A DNA stretch of 64,000 bases from CBDCWQ01 sp965223435 (GTDB lineage: Bacteria > Myxococcota > Kuafuiibacteriia > Kuafuiibacteriales > Kuafuiibacteriaceae). The notes under the pieces are model-generated. The model was not told where the DNA came from and did not search any database. It worked only from the letters and a program-made list of their open reading frames with translations. Where the stretch lies: positions 1 through 64,000 of the forward strand of contig CBDCWQ010000022.1 in NCBI GenBank assembly GCA_965223435.1, read 5' to 3'. Of this stretch, positions 36,777-45,374 are shown piece by piece; position 1 is the first letter of the stretch; every line of letters starts with the position of its first letter. Position numbers and translations under genes: made by a program.

Positions 36777-37777
36777 GGATCGGTGGACAGGGGCTCCAGG
36801 TTGGTAGGCAGCGCTTCCACGATGTGGGCACCACTCCCGGCGTGAGAGATTGTAACCGAACCCAGATCGGCATGTTGGGACAGGCGTTCGGCAACCTCGG
36901 GTGCGCTATCTGGCGACACAAAGGCAACCAGATGAGGGCCCGCATCCACCGTAAAAAACACAGGCAAGCCGGAAGCCCGGAGTCTTCGCACCTCACCCAT
37001 AGCCCAAAAGGTTGCCGCGTTGAAATACACGATGCTTGGCCGAGCCGCGAGTGCACATGCGTGCATCGCCAGGCAGTTGCCCTCAACCAAGGTCGCCAGC
37101 TGCTCCACATCTTGGGACGCCAAAGCCCGCTCCACATCGACCAGATCGCGGTCAACTTGCTCTAGCCAAGACGCGTAGTAGGGACTGGAGCGCCGCGTTT
37201 GCTCCATACCGTCCGTGGAACCAATTTCTTTTGTACCCGCCTTGGCTACGACCAGCACCGCCGCAAGCTCCATAGAGACCTCAAGCGGCTCGGCAAAAGC
37301 ATCAACACCATCAGCGCTCGAACCCGCGTGCATCCGCACAAAGCGGCCAAACACAGAACGCGCTGCACTCCCCGATCCAAGACGAGCCAAAATCGACAGT
37401 TCACGCTTTGACAGCTTGAGACCATAGGCATCCGCAGCCGCCACCGCCAACGCCGCAAAGGCGGACGCGCTGGATGCAAGCCCGGCGGCCGTAGGAAAAG
37501 TATTGTGAGAGCGGACCCGCGCGCGCTCGTTGCGCCCCGCCTGCATGCGCACCAGATCTAAAAACCTACAAACGCGTAAAAGGGGACGGCCGCCCTGCTC
37601 GACTCCGCTCAACACCAGCTGATCACGATCGGAGTCAACGAGTTCGACTTCGGTCCAAGTCTGAAGAGCATCCAAGGTGAGAGAGAGGCTCCCCGCCGCA
37701 GGAATGTTTTTCTCCAGATCCCGCTTTCCCCAGTACTTAACCAACGCAATGTTGGCGTTCGCGCGCGCAACGGACAC
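36773..37777 (-). CDS. mvaD: Diphosphomevalonate decarboxylase
   Basis: A 334-residue cytoplasmic enzyme making isopentenyl diphosphate by ATP-dependent decarboxylation of mevalonate 5-diphosphate. Diagnostic pieces: ANANIALVKYWGKRD at the N-terminus, SLSLTLDALQTWTEVEL, FPTAAGLASSASAFAALAVA (phosphate loop), LGSGSAARSVFGRFV, and later FFTVDAGPHLVAFV. Length is normal. A bacterial mevalonate pathway is typical for Myxococcota and some Bdellovibrio-related groups. First gene of a two-gene minus-strand unit with the downstream GHMP kinase. The 230 bases upstream hold the left arm of the hexamer element. Confidence 0.9.
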   Translation of the reverse strand: MSVARANANIALVKYWGKRDLEKNIPAAGSLSLTLDALQTWTEVELVDSDRDQLVLSGVEQGGRPLLRVCRFLDLVRMQAGRNERARVRSHNTFPTAAGLASSASAFAALAVAAADAYGLKLSKRELSILARLGSGSAARSVFGRFVRMHAGSSADGVDAFAEPLEVSMELAAVLVVAKAGTKEIGSTDGMEQTRRSSPYYASWLEQVDRDLVDVERALASQDVEQLATLVEGNCLAMHACALAARPSIVYFNAATFWAMGEVRRLRASGLPVFFTVDAGPHLVAFVSPDSAPEVAERLSQHADLGSVTISHAGSGAHIVEALPTNLEPLSTDP

Positions 37778-37909
37778 ACCGCGCTGCTATCAGCTCGCTC
37801 AATACCTCGCCAAGGACAAATGCCCCCTCTGTGGAGAATCTTTTGACGTCATTCCCCGACAACCTCCTCTAGGGGGTGTCCCGAGTACGTCCTGAATTCC
37901 AGATTTTTT

Positions 37910-37951
37910 CGTGGTCGTGGTTGTGGTCGTGGTCGTAGTCGTGGTCGAAAC
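37910..37951 (+). repeat. Left hexamer arm (GTGGTC)n of the four-helix-bundle element
   Basis: Forty-two bases of GTGGTC hexamers with two single-base variants (one TTGTGG, one GTAGTC), finishing CGTGGTCGAAAC next to the gene. It pairs with 38349-38396 apart from those variants and one extra hexamer in the right arm. Confidence 0.85.
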
Positions 37952-38006
37952 CATTTTCGAATGCTTTCATCGTGACTTACGTCCTCGCTCGCGACACAGT
38001 TGCTTG

Positions 38007-38348
38007 GTGCTCAGCTTCAAGAAACTCGACGTCTATCGATGTTCGATTGATTTTCTTGCCCTGGCAACCGAACTCGTTGAGCAGTTCCCTCGAGGTCAAT
38101 CAAAGCTGTCAGACCAATTCGATCGTGCGTCAATGTCCATTGCTTTGAATATTGCAGAAGGGGTCGGTCGAACGACGAAACGCGACCAGGCCAAGCACTA
38201 CGCAATCGCACGAGGTTCAGCCATGGAATGCGCGGCGATCCTTGAGGTGTGTCAGATTCGCACGCTTGTCCCGCCAACCAAAGCCAACGAAGGTGAGCAA
38301 CTGCTCTACAGGATTGTGCAAATGCTCTCCCGACTTGCCTACAACCCC

Positions 38349-38363
<15 letters not shown>
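38007..38363 (+). CDS. Four-helix-bundle protein (S23 / 23S rRNA intervening-sequence family)
   Basis: About 118 residues. The family pattern is clear: FKKLDVYRCSIDFLALATEL, a short linker, then SDQFDRASMSIALNIAEGVG, KHYAIARGSAMECAAILEV and a last helix ending LAYNP. Members occur as open frames in 23S rRNA intervening sequences, as Avd-like accessory proteins of diversity-generating retroelements and as orphans; they form pentameric helical bundles that bind nucleic acid. No rRNA or reverse transcriptase is present here. The start is uncertain: GTG 38007 or TTG 38004, since family members begin just before FKKLDVY; the frame is also open back through the left arm as a poly-valine stretch. 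The stop is provided by the CGTAGACG of the right arm. Confidence 0.8.
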
Positions 38364-38397
<34 letters not shown>

Positions 38398-38413
38398 TTA
38401 ACTCAGGGTACAC

Positions 38414-40240
38414 CTAAGAGGCCAGCGTGCGTTTGGGGCGGAGATTGCATGCGAGCTGCTTTTTTCGGAAGCGAATCGCAGTGGGTGTGACCTCGACCAG
38501 CTCATCTTCATCGATGTATTCGATGGCTTGCTCCAAGGAGAATACGGTCGCCGGGGTCAGTATTTGGGCTTCGTCTTTGCCTGCCGCCCGGATGTTGGTC
38601 AGCTTTTTCTCGCGACAGATGTTGACGTCTAAGTCATTCTCGCGGGCGTTCTCGCCGACGATCATGCCCTCGTAGACCTCGGTTCCTGGGGGAACAAACA
38701 AGCGGCCCCGAGGCTGTAGATTGAAGATCGCATAGGTCGTGGTCTGACCTGCGCGATCGGACACCAAGGCGCCATTGGGACGACGGGTGACCGCGCCCAT
38801 ATGAGGCGCCCAGCCGTCAAAGAGGGTACTGAGAATACCGGTCCCCCGGGTGTCGGTCAGAAATTCGGAACGGTATCCGATCAAACCCCGAGACGGGATA
38901 CGAAATTCCAATCGGACCCGCCCTCCGCCGATGGGGTCCATTTTGCGCATCTGACCCTTGCGAGGGCCAAGCTTTTCGGTCACGACCCCGATGAACTCTT
39001 CGGGAACATCGATGATCAAGACCTCCATGGGTTCAGAGAGAACACCGTCGATTTCTTGGGTCACCACTTCGGGCTTGGATAACTGAAGTTCGTACAGCTC
39101 GCGCCGCATGGTCTCCACCAGCACCGCCAACTGAAGCTCGCCCCGTCCGGCCACTTCAAACTGCTCTGGAGAAGCACCGTCGCGAATACGAATCGAAACA
39201 TTTTGCTCTGCGGCCTTGAGCAGGCGCTCCCGAATCTGCCGCGAAGTGACGTATTTCCCCTCGCGGCCCGAAAAGGGCGAGTTGTTGACCATGAAGGTCA
39301 TGCGAAGCGTAGGTGGGTCTACGTCGATTCGCGGAAGCGCTTCGGTTTCTTCGCTGTCCGCCAAGGTATCGCCGATGGCCACATCGCTCATGCCCGCAAC
39401 GGCCACAATGTCGCCCGAAGAGGCTTTTTCGATCTCGATTCTTTTGAGTCCCTCGAAGCCATACAGACGCATCACCCGCCCGGAAGTACGTGTGTCTCCC
39501 TGACCGATGACCGTGAGCTGCTGCCCCCCACTGATGGTCCCGGCGATGATTCTTCCGACCCCGACCCGCCCCACGTAGTCGTCGTACTCGGTGTTGGCGA
39601 TCAACAACTGAAGGGGGTCTCGGGTACGGTCCTCGGGCGCGGGGAGGTGCTCTACGATGGCGTCAAACAGCGGCTTCAGCGTTTGAGACTCATCTTCGAG
39701 CGATCGTTTGGCAATACCATCACGACCAACCGCGTAGATGACGGGAAAATCGAGCGCGTCTTCGTCGGTGCCGAGATCGATAAACAGATCATAAACCTCG
39801 TCTAAGACCTCTTCCGCGCGCGCATCACCACGATCAATCTTATTGATCACCACGATGGGCTTCAGCCCCTTTTCAATCGCCTTGCTCAAAACAAAGCGTG
39901 TCTGAGGCAAAGGCCCCTCGGCCGCGTCCACGAGCAAAAGAACGCCGTCGGCGAGCGTCAGGACCCGCTCAACCTCCCCACCAAAATCGGCATGCCCGGG
40001 CGTATCCAAGACGTTGAACTTTGTGCCGCAGTAGTCGATTGCGGTATTTTTCGCGAGAATGGTGATGCCACGCTCCCGCTCTTGGTCCTCGCTGTCCATC
40101 ACGCGGTCGGTAGGCACCTCGTGTTTTCTGAACACACCAGACTGCGTCAGCATGGCATCTACGAGCGTGGTTTTACCGTGATCAATATGTGCGATGATCG
40201 CGAAATTCCTAATGTCGTCACGGAGCTTTGGTTGACTCAT
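38414..40240 (-). CDS. typA: TypA/BipA ribosome-associated GTPase
   Basis: A 608-residue translational GTPase of normal TypA length, involved in 50S assembly and stress adaptation. G motifs: IIAHIDHGKTTLVDAML (G1), QERERGITILAKNTAIDY (G2), VLDTPGHADFGGEVERVL (G3), VVINKIDRGDAR (G4). The C-terminal TypA-specific portion includes SEPMEVLIIDVPEEFIGVVT, EFRIPSRGLIGYRSEFLTDT and GTEVYEGMIVGENARENDLD. Single gene on the minus strand; 15 bases separate it from the end of the VWA gene upstream, so read-through from that operon is possible. Confidence 0.95.
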   Translation of the reverse strand: MSQPKLRDDIRNFAIIAHIDHGKTTLVDAMLTQSGVFRKHEVPTDRVMDSEDQERERGITILAKNTAIDYCGTKFNVLDTPGHADFGGEVERVLTLADGVLLLVDAAEGPLPQTRFVLSKAIEKGLKPIVVINKIDRGDARAEEVLDEVYDLFIDLGTDEDALDFPVIYAVGRDGIAKRSLEDESQTLKPLFDAIVEHLPAPEDRTRDPLQLLIANTEYDDYVGRVGVGRIIAGTISGGQQLTVIGQGDTRTSGRVMRLYGFEGLKRIEIEKASSGDIVAVAGMSDVAIGDTLADSEETEALPRIDVDPPTLRMTFMVNNSPFSGREGKYVTSRQIRERLLKAAEQNVSIRIRDGASPEQFEVAGRGELQLAVLVETMRRELYELQLSKPEVVTQEIDGVLSEPMEVLIIDVPEEFIGVVTEKLGPRKGQMRKMDPIGGGRVRLEFRIPSRGLIGYRSEFLTDTRGTGILSTLFDGWAPHMGAVTRRPNGALVSDRAGQTTTYAIFNLQPRGRLFVPPGTEVYEGMIVGENARENDLDVNICREKKLTNIRAAGKDEAQILTPATVFSLEQAIEYIDEDELVEVTPTAIRFRKKQLACNLRPKRTLAS

Positions 40241-40255
40241 TGCTTCCCATTCATT

Positions 40256-42547
40256 CTAGAGGAGACCGAAGCGCCTCCGGATCCACCATTCGAATCCCGC
40301 AAGGGCCAAGAGCACAAAAAATGCCGTAAATCCATCCCAAATAGGGATCCGGCGAGTTCGATCCACTTCAATTCGGCGGGCATCCCGGATTCGAAACCGT
40401 GGGAGGGACCGCGAAACATCTACATAGGCTCCATCCGAGCCTTCTGCAAGCGCTTCGAGGACTTCCGGACGAGGAAGGGGCGCCTGAAACTCAACATCGG
40501 CGGCTTCGACGATGACGGGTTCCTCCGCATGCCCTATCCGCTCGCCGCCCCCCGTGGCCTCAGCGCGCATCATGTAAGTGCCTGGTTCTACGCCGTCAAA
40601 CACCACCACCGCCTTCCCCCCCTCCTGGGTCTTGAGCTCCCGCAAAAGGGGTTTCTCGTCTTGGGCCGCATCAATACCTGACAACGTCACGGTCACCTCG
40701 GCCCCCACCAGCCCCTCGTAGTCCGGGCCAAAGACCCGGACCTCGGCGCTGACCGGATCCCCCTTCAGATGAACCGAACGCTCCACCCGGAGCCGAACCC
40801 TGGCCAGCTCGGGATCCCGAATCAGCCAGCGCAGGCCGTTGCTCCAGAATCGATCAAATTCGCGACCCGCGCCACCTTCGGCCACCGCCCGAAAGCGCCA
40901 GAACCAAAGGGAGTCAGAAGTCACCGCCATCGTACGACCCGCACCCACCTCGCGCACCGAGACCACCGGCGGGTTCTGAGGCAACCCAGGGTGCACCAAC
41001 AACGCCTGGGCGCCAGGCATCAAACCCAAAGAAACGTTCATCCCCGCCAACGGTGGAAGCCTTCGGTAGACCGCGTGAGGAGGTTCTCCGGGTTCCCCGA
41101 TACGCGTGATGGGGTGCCGCCGCCCCTCCTTGGTCAAACGCGGCCGAAATTCACTCGCGTCCCAGGGGGTTGCCCCGCCTAGGGTCACCGGCAAGACCTC
41201 GGCGATGGGTGTTCCTGCGTACCAACCATCTTCGAAGGAATTGTCGCCTCCGATCATGAGAAAACTTCCGCCTCGGAGGACGTAGTCACGCACGTTTCGA
41301 AGGTAGTGGGCCATTCGGTAAGGGCGATAGCTAAAGTTCTGATAGATCACGACATCAAAGCTATTGAGTTCAGTCGTGAACAGATCGTTCACCGGAAAAG
41401 GGATCAAAGCCAATTCCTCTTGCGGCGCTTTTTGCAAATCGGTGGTGGACCGCAAGATGAAAAAGGAAATCAAGTCTACGTTGGGATTGCGCTTCAGAAA
41501 TTCTCTCAAAAAACGTTCGTCCCACGATGGCCGCCCGGCCACTTGAAGCACCCGAATTCGATCTCGAATCACCTTGAGGACAATGCTTTTCTCATTGTTT
41601 CCATCAACGTTCTCACCAGCCTGCACCGGTACGGACACCTGATAAACCTGCTTGCCTATGTGTCTTGGTTTGAACTCGAAAGTCACTCTGGAGCGCCCAT
41701 CCGTGAAAAAAGCCTCCTTGTTTTGAAGGACTGTTCCATCGCGCTTGAGCGTGACCATGACCGAAGGGGCACTCAAGCCACGTTGCTCTAAAACAGCGTC
41801 GAGCTTCACCGTGTTGTGCACAAAAGCAAACTCATCGGCCACCACTCGGCGAACCGCAAGGTCTGGCGCGGATGTTTCCCTCGAAAACCCGATCGTATAG
41901 ATCGGAACCCCGAGCGCGGCCGCCTTGCGTTTTGCCATGCCTGCGGTCAAGCCCTCCGTGTCTGCCCCATCAGAGTAGACCACCACTGCACCCAGCTCTC
42001 TGCCGGATGATTGCCAAGAGACCTCGTTCAGAGCCCGAGCAAGGTCCGTCTTCGGCTCCTGAACGACCAAAGGATCTGGCAACTGCTCAACATGGTAACT
42101 TCGTTCCCCAAACATCGAGAACTCGACGTGCGCTTGTCTACGTACTTCATTCCACCGGCCCGCATGATCTTGGATGTGTTTGAGAGCCACCTCGGCCCGC
42201 GTGCCCCCTTGGGTCGCGAGGCTCATGGACTTGGAGATATCCACGAGCACCGCAACCCGAGTCCGAACTCTGGAGACGGCGCGAAGCTCCACCGCCGGCT
42301 TGAGCAACAAGACCAATACCCAGGCCGCAACCAATAGACGAAGTCCGATGAGCACCAAACGCCGCCGAGGGAACAGCCGCCGGAGCCCCAGGCTGCTGAC
42401 CACGACCAAGACCAGCAAAAGCACACCCACGAAAATGAGTGTGGGCCGGCTCCACGTCGACGTGGCGACAAGCTGCCAATCGTTGAAAGCGCCCTGACCC
42501 GCATCAGGCGCCAGCGAACGAACGATGAAGCCCACCGGGTCCAGCAT
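40256..42547 (-). CDS. Membrane VWA-domain protein with glutamine-amidotransferase-like region
   Basis: A 763-residue inner-membrane protein. Two N-terminal TM segments (PTLIFVGVLLLVLVVVSSLG, then VLIGLRLLVAAWVLVLLLKP), a VWA domain with the MIDAS motif VLVDISKSMSL (D-x-S-x-S) and VVVYSDGADTEGL, then a class-I-amidotransferase-like fold (VIYQNFSYRPYRMAHYLRNV, YVLRGGSFLMIGGDNSFEDG) with no obvious catalytic cysteine, and a last TM near the C-terminus (FTAFFVLLALAGFEWWIRRR). This is the layout of large aerotolerance-like proteins of unknown function coupled with DUF4159 proteins, as here: the DUF4159 gene ends 16 bases upstream. Probably forms a membrane complex with it. Confidence 0.8.
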   Translation of the reverse strand: MLDPVGFIVRSLAPDAGQGAFNDWQLVATSTWSRPTLIFVGVLLLVLVVVSSLGLRRLFPRRRLVLIGLRLLVAAWVLVLLLKPAVELRAVSRVRTRVAVLVDISKSMSLATQGGTRAEVALKHIQDHAGRWNEVRRQAHVEFSMFGERSYHVEQLPDPLVVQEPKTDLARALNEVSWQSSGRELGAVVVYSDGADTEGLTAGMAKRKAAALGVPIYTIGFSRETSAPDLAVRRVVADEFAFVHNTVKLDAVLEQRGLSAPSVMVTLKRDGTVLQNKEAFFTDGRSRVTFEFKPRHIGKQVYQVSVPVQAGENVDGNNEKSIVLKVIRDRIRVLQVAGRPSWDERFLREFLKRNPNVDLISFFILRSTTDLQKAPQEELALIPFPVNDLFTTELNSFDVVIYQNFSYRPYRMAHYLRNVRDYVLRGGSFLMIGGDNSFEDGWYAGTPIAEVLPVTLGGATPWDASEFRPRLTKEGRRHPITRIGEPGEPPHAVYRRLPPLAGMNVSLGLMPGAQALLVHPGLPQNPPVVSVREVGAGRTMAVTSDSLWFWRFRAVAEGGAGREFDRFWSNGLRWLIRDPELARVRLRVERSVHLKGDPVSAEVRVFGPDYEGLVGAEVTVTLSGIDAAQDEKPLLRELKTQEGGKAVVVFDGVEPGTYMMRAEATGGGERIGHAEEPVIVEAADVEFQAPLPRPEVLEALAEGSDGAYVDVSRSLPRFRIRDARRIEVDRTRRIPIWDGFTAFFVLLALAGFEWWIRRRFGLL

Positions 42548-42563
42548 GATGCCCTACTGTCTC

Positions 42564-43376
42564 CTAGCGCCTTCGCCGGAGAATGAACGGAGTGTGTACA
42601 AGGTCATCTTTGTAGTCCAAGCACAGGGCGTACATCACCATGTTGATGCCCAGTCGAAAGGCCATTTCGCGCTGCCGCTCCCCGCCCGGTGTGACCTCGT
42701 ACTCCCACCGCCCGAACGGATCCCGAGCCCATGCCCCCGCCAAATCGTTCTGGCTATAAAGCACACAAAACCGTTTCTCAATCTGAAGGCCCTCGACGTA
42801 AGGCGACCGAATGATTCTGCCTGCCTGTCTGTCCACCAAATAAAAGGTCTTGTACAAAACATGGTTCGAAGGGACCTCAACAAACTTCGGTCGCGGCAAA
42901 ATCTTGGCAAGCTCTTGGCGCACCCTGCTGTCGAATCCCCCCCCAGGCTCCGCGTCCGCGGAGTCAATGAGAAGCGTTCCTCCGAAGGTCAAGTGCCTCC
43001 TGAGGGCCTTTTCGGCAGCCTCACCAAAGGGGGAAAAGTCACCAGATCCAGCGAGGTACAAGAATGGGTATTCAAAGATCTCGGGGGCACCGGGTTCGAG
43101 CGGATGAGGCTCCAGATCAACCTCGATGCTGGTCCGCTGCGCCACCTCCCAAAGCAACCGCCGGAGCGCATTGGGCCTGGGATTCCACTGCCCAGTGGTC
43201 TTAAGATGCCCGATCCGTAGGTCGGACCGACCGGCCGCGCCACAAAGCAAGGAGCCAGCGCCCGCCATGCCAAGCAGTTGCTTGACCAGCGCTCGTCGGG
43301 TCCACAACGCCTCTGACGAAACGATGTCCGCTCCCTTCCGGCCTACTCTGTTTCCCACCCTCAGACCTCCTGTCAA
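42564..43376 (-). CDS. DUF4159 protein with Tat-like signal
   Basis: A 270-residue exported protein. A twin-arginine-like signal TRRALVKQLLGMAGAGSLLC is at residues about 26-45. The DUF4159 fold follows: LRRLLWEVAQRTSIEVDLEP, FEYPFLYLAGSGDFSPFGEA, HLTFGGTLLIDSADAE (GATase-like strand) and FRLGINMVMYALCLDYKDD. Such proteins regularly accompany VWA/BatA-type genes. First gene of a two-gene minus-strand pair. The translation start could lie further in, just before the twin arginine. Confidence 0.78.
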   Translation of the reverse strand: MTGGLRVGNRVGRKGADIVSSEALWTRRALVKQLLGMAGAGSLLCGAAGRSDLRIGHLKTTGQWNPRPNALRRLLWEVAQRTSIEVDLEPHPLEPGAPEIFEYPFLYLAGSGDFSPFGEAAEKALRRHLTFGGTLLIDSADAEPGGGFDSRVRQELAKILPRPKFVEVPSNHVLYKTFYLVDRQAGRIIRSPYVEGLQIEKRFCVLYSQNDLAGAWARDPFGRWEYEVTPGGERQREMAFRLGINMVMYALCLDYKDDLVHTPFILRRRR

Positions 43377-43538
43377 AGCTGCGCCGAGACCGGCCCAACC
43401 TTGGTGCGCCGGCCTCCCCCGAGACGCCAGCCAACCCCCGGTTCGATAGACAGTGGATCAAAATGTCCTAAAACCCAACAATCGCGTGGATTTTCTCGGC
43501 CTGGCCTCTGCAACCGATAGGTTCGACAATGAGAGGGA

Positions 43539-44942
43539 CTAGCCTGCTGGGGTAAATACGATGGGATAGGCGACAAATACGCTGCCACCTTCGGGCTTGG
43601 GAAATCGCCAGAACTGCGCCCTTCGCCGAATGCATTTTTCGACAGCGGCGCTGCCCAAGCTCACGTTTTCGAACTCGATCGAGGAAGTACGCCCGTTCTC
43701 AAGAATCTCGAAACGGATCACCAACTTGCCCTTGAGCGACCGATCCCGCTTGAGCGCGCGCTCGTAACACGAACGGAGCGCTTTCAGCTGCCGCTTCATG
43801 ACCCGAGCAATTTCTTTTTGGCTCAGCTCACCATCGACCTCAGGCGTCTCCGCCCGTGCCGCGCCCTGAACTTCGGCCTCTTGTTTGACGCCGGTCGCCA
43901 CTTTGCCGCCGCCTTTGGTCGCCAGGTCACCAATGCCAACCCCTCGCCCAGAACCGCCGCCTCGGGTACCGGACTGGCCGGAAGAAGACGCAATATCCAC
44001 ACCCTGGATCCCCGAAAACGCGTCCCCCAAAGTACCGTCGCCTCCACCCTCTTGGAACACGTCCGCGAGCGAGTCTTTGCCGGCGGCGCCCCCTCGGCGG
44101 GCACCGAGGACTTTCAGAAGACCGCGGCCAGCCACCTTCTGCTTGATGGCCGCTTTGCGCGCCGCACGGGCGCTGGCATCCGCGCGTTTGGGACCACCCG
44201 CATTTTGCTTGGCCTTCTTTTTAGGCTTTTTGGCCTGCTGCTTCTTTTTCTGATCTTTTTCGGCCTTGGCCTTTTTGGCCGCTTTTTCCTGAGCACCCGG
44301 CTTCGTCTGTTGCTTGTCTGCGATTCGCGGCGGCTCTGGCAGCCGATCGGGCATGATCAGCCTCTGGAACTGCTCCCCAACCTGCTCAATGCTCGTGGGC
44401 TCGATATACGGCTGACTCCGCGCGTAGGCCACAATAGAAATCTGAAGCGCGGCCACCAAGAAGAAGATGACCGCAAACTGCGCATCCACATTCTCGAGCA
44501 CCGAGCCTCGAACCTGCGCGGGAAGGTACGGCCGTGGCCCCGCCACCAGCGACGTCTTGAACTGAAACAAGACCGTCACATCACCGATCACCACCTTGCC
44601 GCGGTTGTCGTCGGCCAGCTGCACCGAGTCCTCGCCCTTGCGAGTTTTGACCGTGCCCGCTCGCCGACAAGCCTCAAAGTCAAGCACCTTGTTGCCTTGA
44701 AGCTGGATGCGACCGTCCATGTTGGACGTAAAGCGCAAGTGGTACGCAGAACCGTCGTAGTCAAACAAGTCGAAGGACTTCGGGAGATCCTCAGACGAAA
44801 CCTGAAAAGTCGCTTTGGGACCGGTTCCCACCGAGACCGTTTCGCGCCGCTTCAGTTCCCGTTCTTCAATGATCTTGCCCCTCTGGACGATTCCGATCCG
44901 AAGGACCCGGAGTCCCGTCTTGTCCGAGTTTTTGGAGCTCAT
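43539..44942 (-). CDS. FHA-like, AgmX/PglI-type TonB-domain membrane protein
   Basis: A 467-residue inner-membrane protein. Residues 1-130 form an N-terminal beta-domain resembling FHA-type folds (RETVSVGTGPKATFQVSSED). TM at about 155-173 (FAVIFFLVAALQISIVAYA). Then a long periplasmic Lys/Ala/Gln-rich linker (about 205-260) and Gly-rich stretch (about 310-345), and a C-terminal TonB-like domain with the AgmX/PglI hallmark QLKALRSCYERALKRDRSLK and GKLVIRFEILENGRTSSIEF, ending FVAYPIVFTPAG. In Myxococcus, AgmX/PglI-type proteins span the envelope in adventurous gliding. It is the last gene of a minus-strand run (53826 to 43539) made almost wholly of TPR and exported proteins, which supports an envelope-spanning complex. 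Confidence 0.82.
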   Translation of the reverse strand: MSSKNSDKTGLRVLRIGIVQRGKIIEERELKRRETVSVGTGPKATFQVSSEDLPKSFDLFDYDGSAYHLRFTSNMDGRIQLQGNKVLDFEACRRAGTVKTRKGEDSVQLADDNRGKVVIGDVTVLFQFKTSLVAGPRPYLPAQVRGSVLENVDAQFAVIFFLVAALQISIVAYARSQPYIEPTSIEQVGEQFQRLIMPDRLPEPPRIADKQQTKPGAQEKAAKKAKAEKDQKKKQQAKKPKKKAKQNAGGPKRADASARAARKAAIKQKVAGRGLLKVLGARRGGAAGKDSLADVFQEGGGDGTLGDAFSGIQGVDIASSSGQSGTRGGGSGRGVGIGDLATKGGGKVATGVKQEAEVQGAARAETPEVDGELSQKEIARVMKRQLKALRSCYERALKRDRSLKGKLVIRFEILENGRTSSIEFENVSLGSAAVEKCIRRRAQFWRFPKPEGGSVFVAYPIVFTPAG

Positions 44943-44987
44943 AGTTTGTTCGTCACCCGTATCGTGGATTTGGTTCCCTTGATGGTT

Positions 44988-45245
44988 TTAGAACGGGCCT
45001 TTTTCGACGGACTTCACGACTTTCGACAAGAAGCTGCTCTTCAAGTGAAGGCCCCTGAAATTCAGATTGGAGCGCTGAAGTATGTAAAAAGCCTGGGGTT
45101 TTTGAATTCGACCCTCAATCCTCGTCTCGGTGATCTGAATGACACGCCGACCCTTTTTCTGCGCCCACGACGGACTGGCGGTGAACGCCAACCCCGTGAG
45201 CAAAGCCCCTGATATCCACAGTCGAGTCGAAAATGATTTCGTCAT
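44988..45245 (-). CDS. Small exported protein in the gliding-type operon
   Basis: An 85-residue protein. I chose ATG 45245 because it opens a clear signal peptide (RLWISGALLTGLAFTASPSWA). The mature part is short and basic with RRVIQITETRIEGRIQKPQA followed by FYILQRSNLNFRGLHLKSSF. The same short module seems to recur next to AgmX-type genes in deltaproteobacteria, but I know no function. It lies 45 bases before the FHA/AgmX-type gene on the same strand. It may be a periplasmic adaptor of the complex. Confidence 0.65.
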   Translation of the reverse strand: MTKSFSTRLWISGALLTGLAFTASPSWAQKKGRRVIQITETRIEGRIQKPQAFYILQRSNLNFRGLHLKSSFLSKVVKSVEKGPF

Positions 45246-45374
45246 CGCTCTGAAACCTCTCAAGTAACCGGCCACCATCCTACGCCAATCGCAATCCGAT
45301 TTCGCGCCCGGGAAATGACGACCGAACAATTTTTTTTCTCTGTAACCCTAGCCCCGTCAAAGGCCCACCCACCC

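Noticed and set aside
43818..45212. Long open frame antisense to the FHA/AgmX-type gene (464 codons)
   Set aside because: It mirrors the coding gene, has Arg/His/Leu-rich unnatural composition and no recognisable motif; codon bias of the minus-strand gene explains it.
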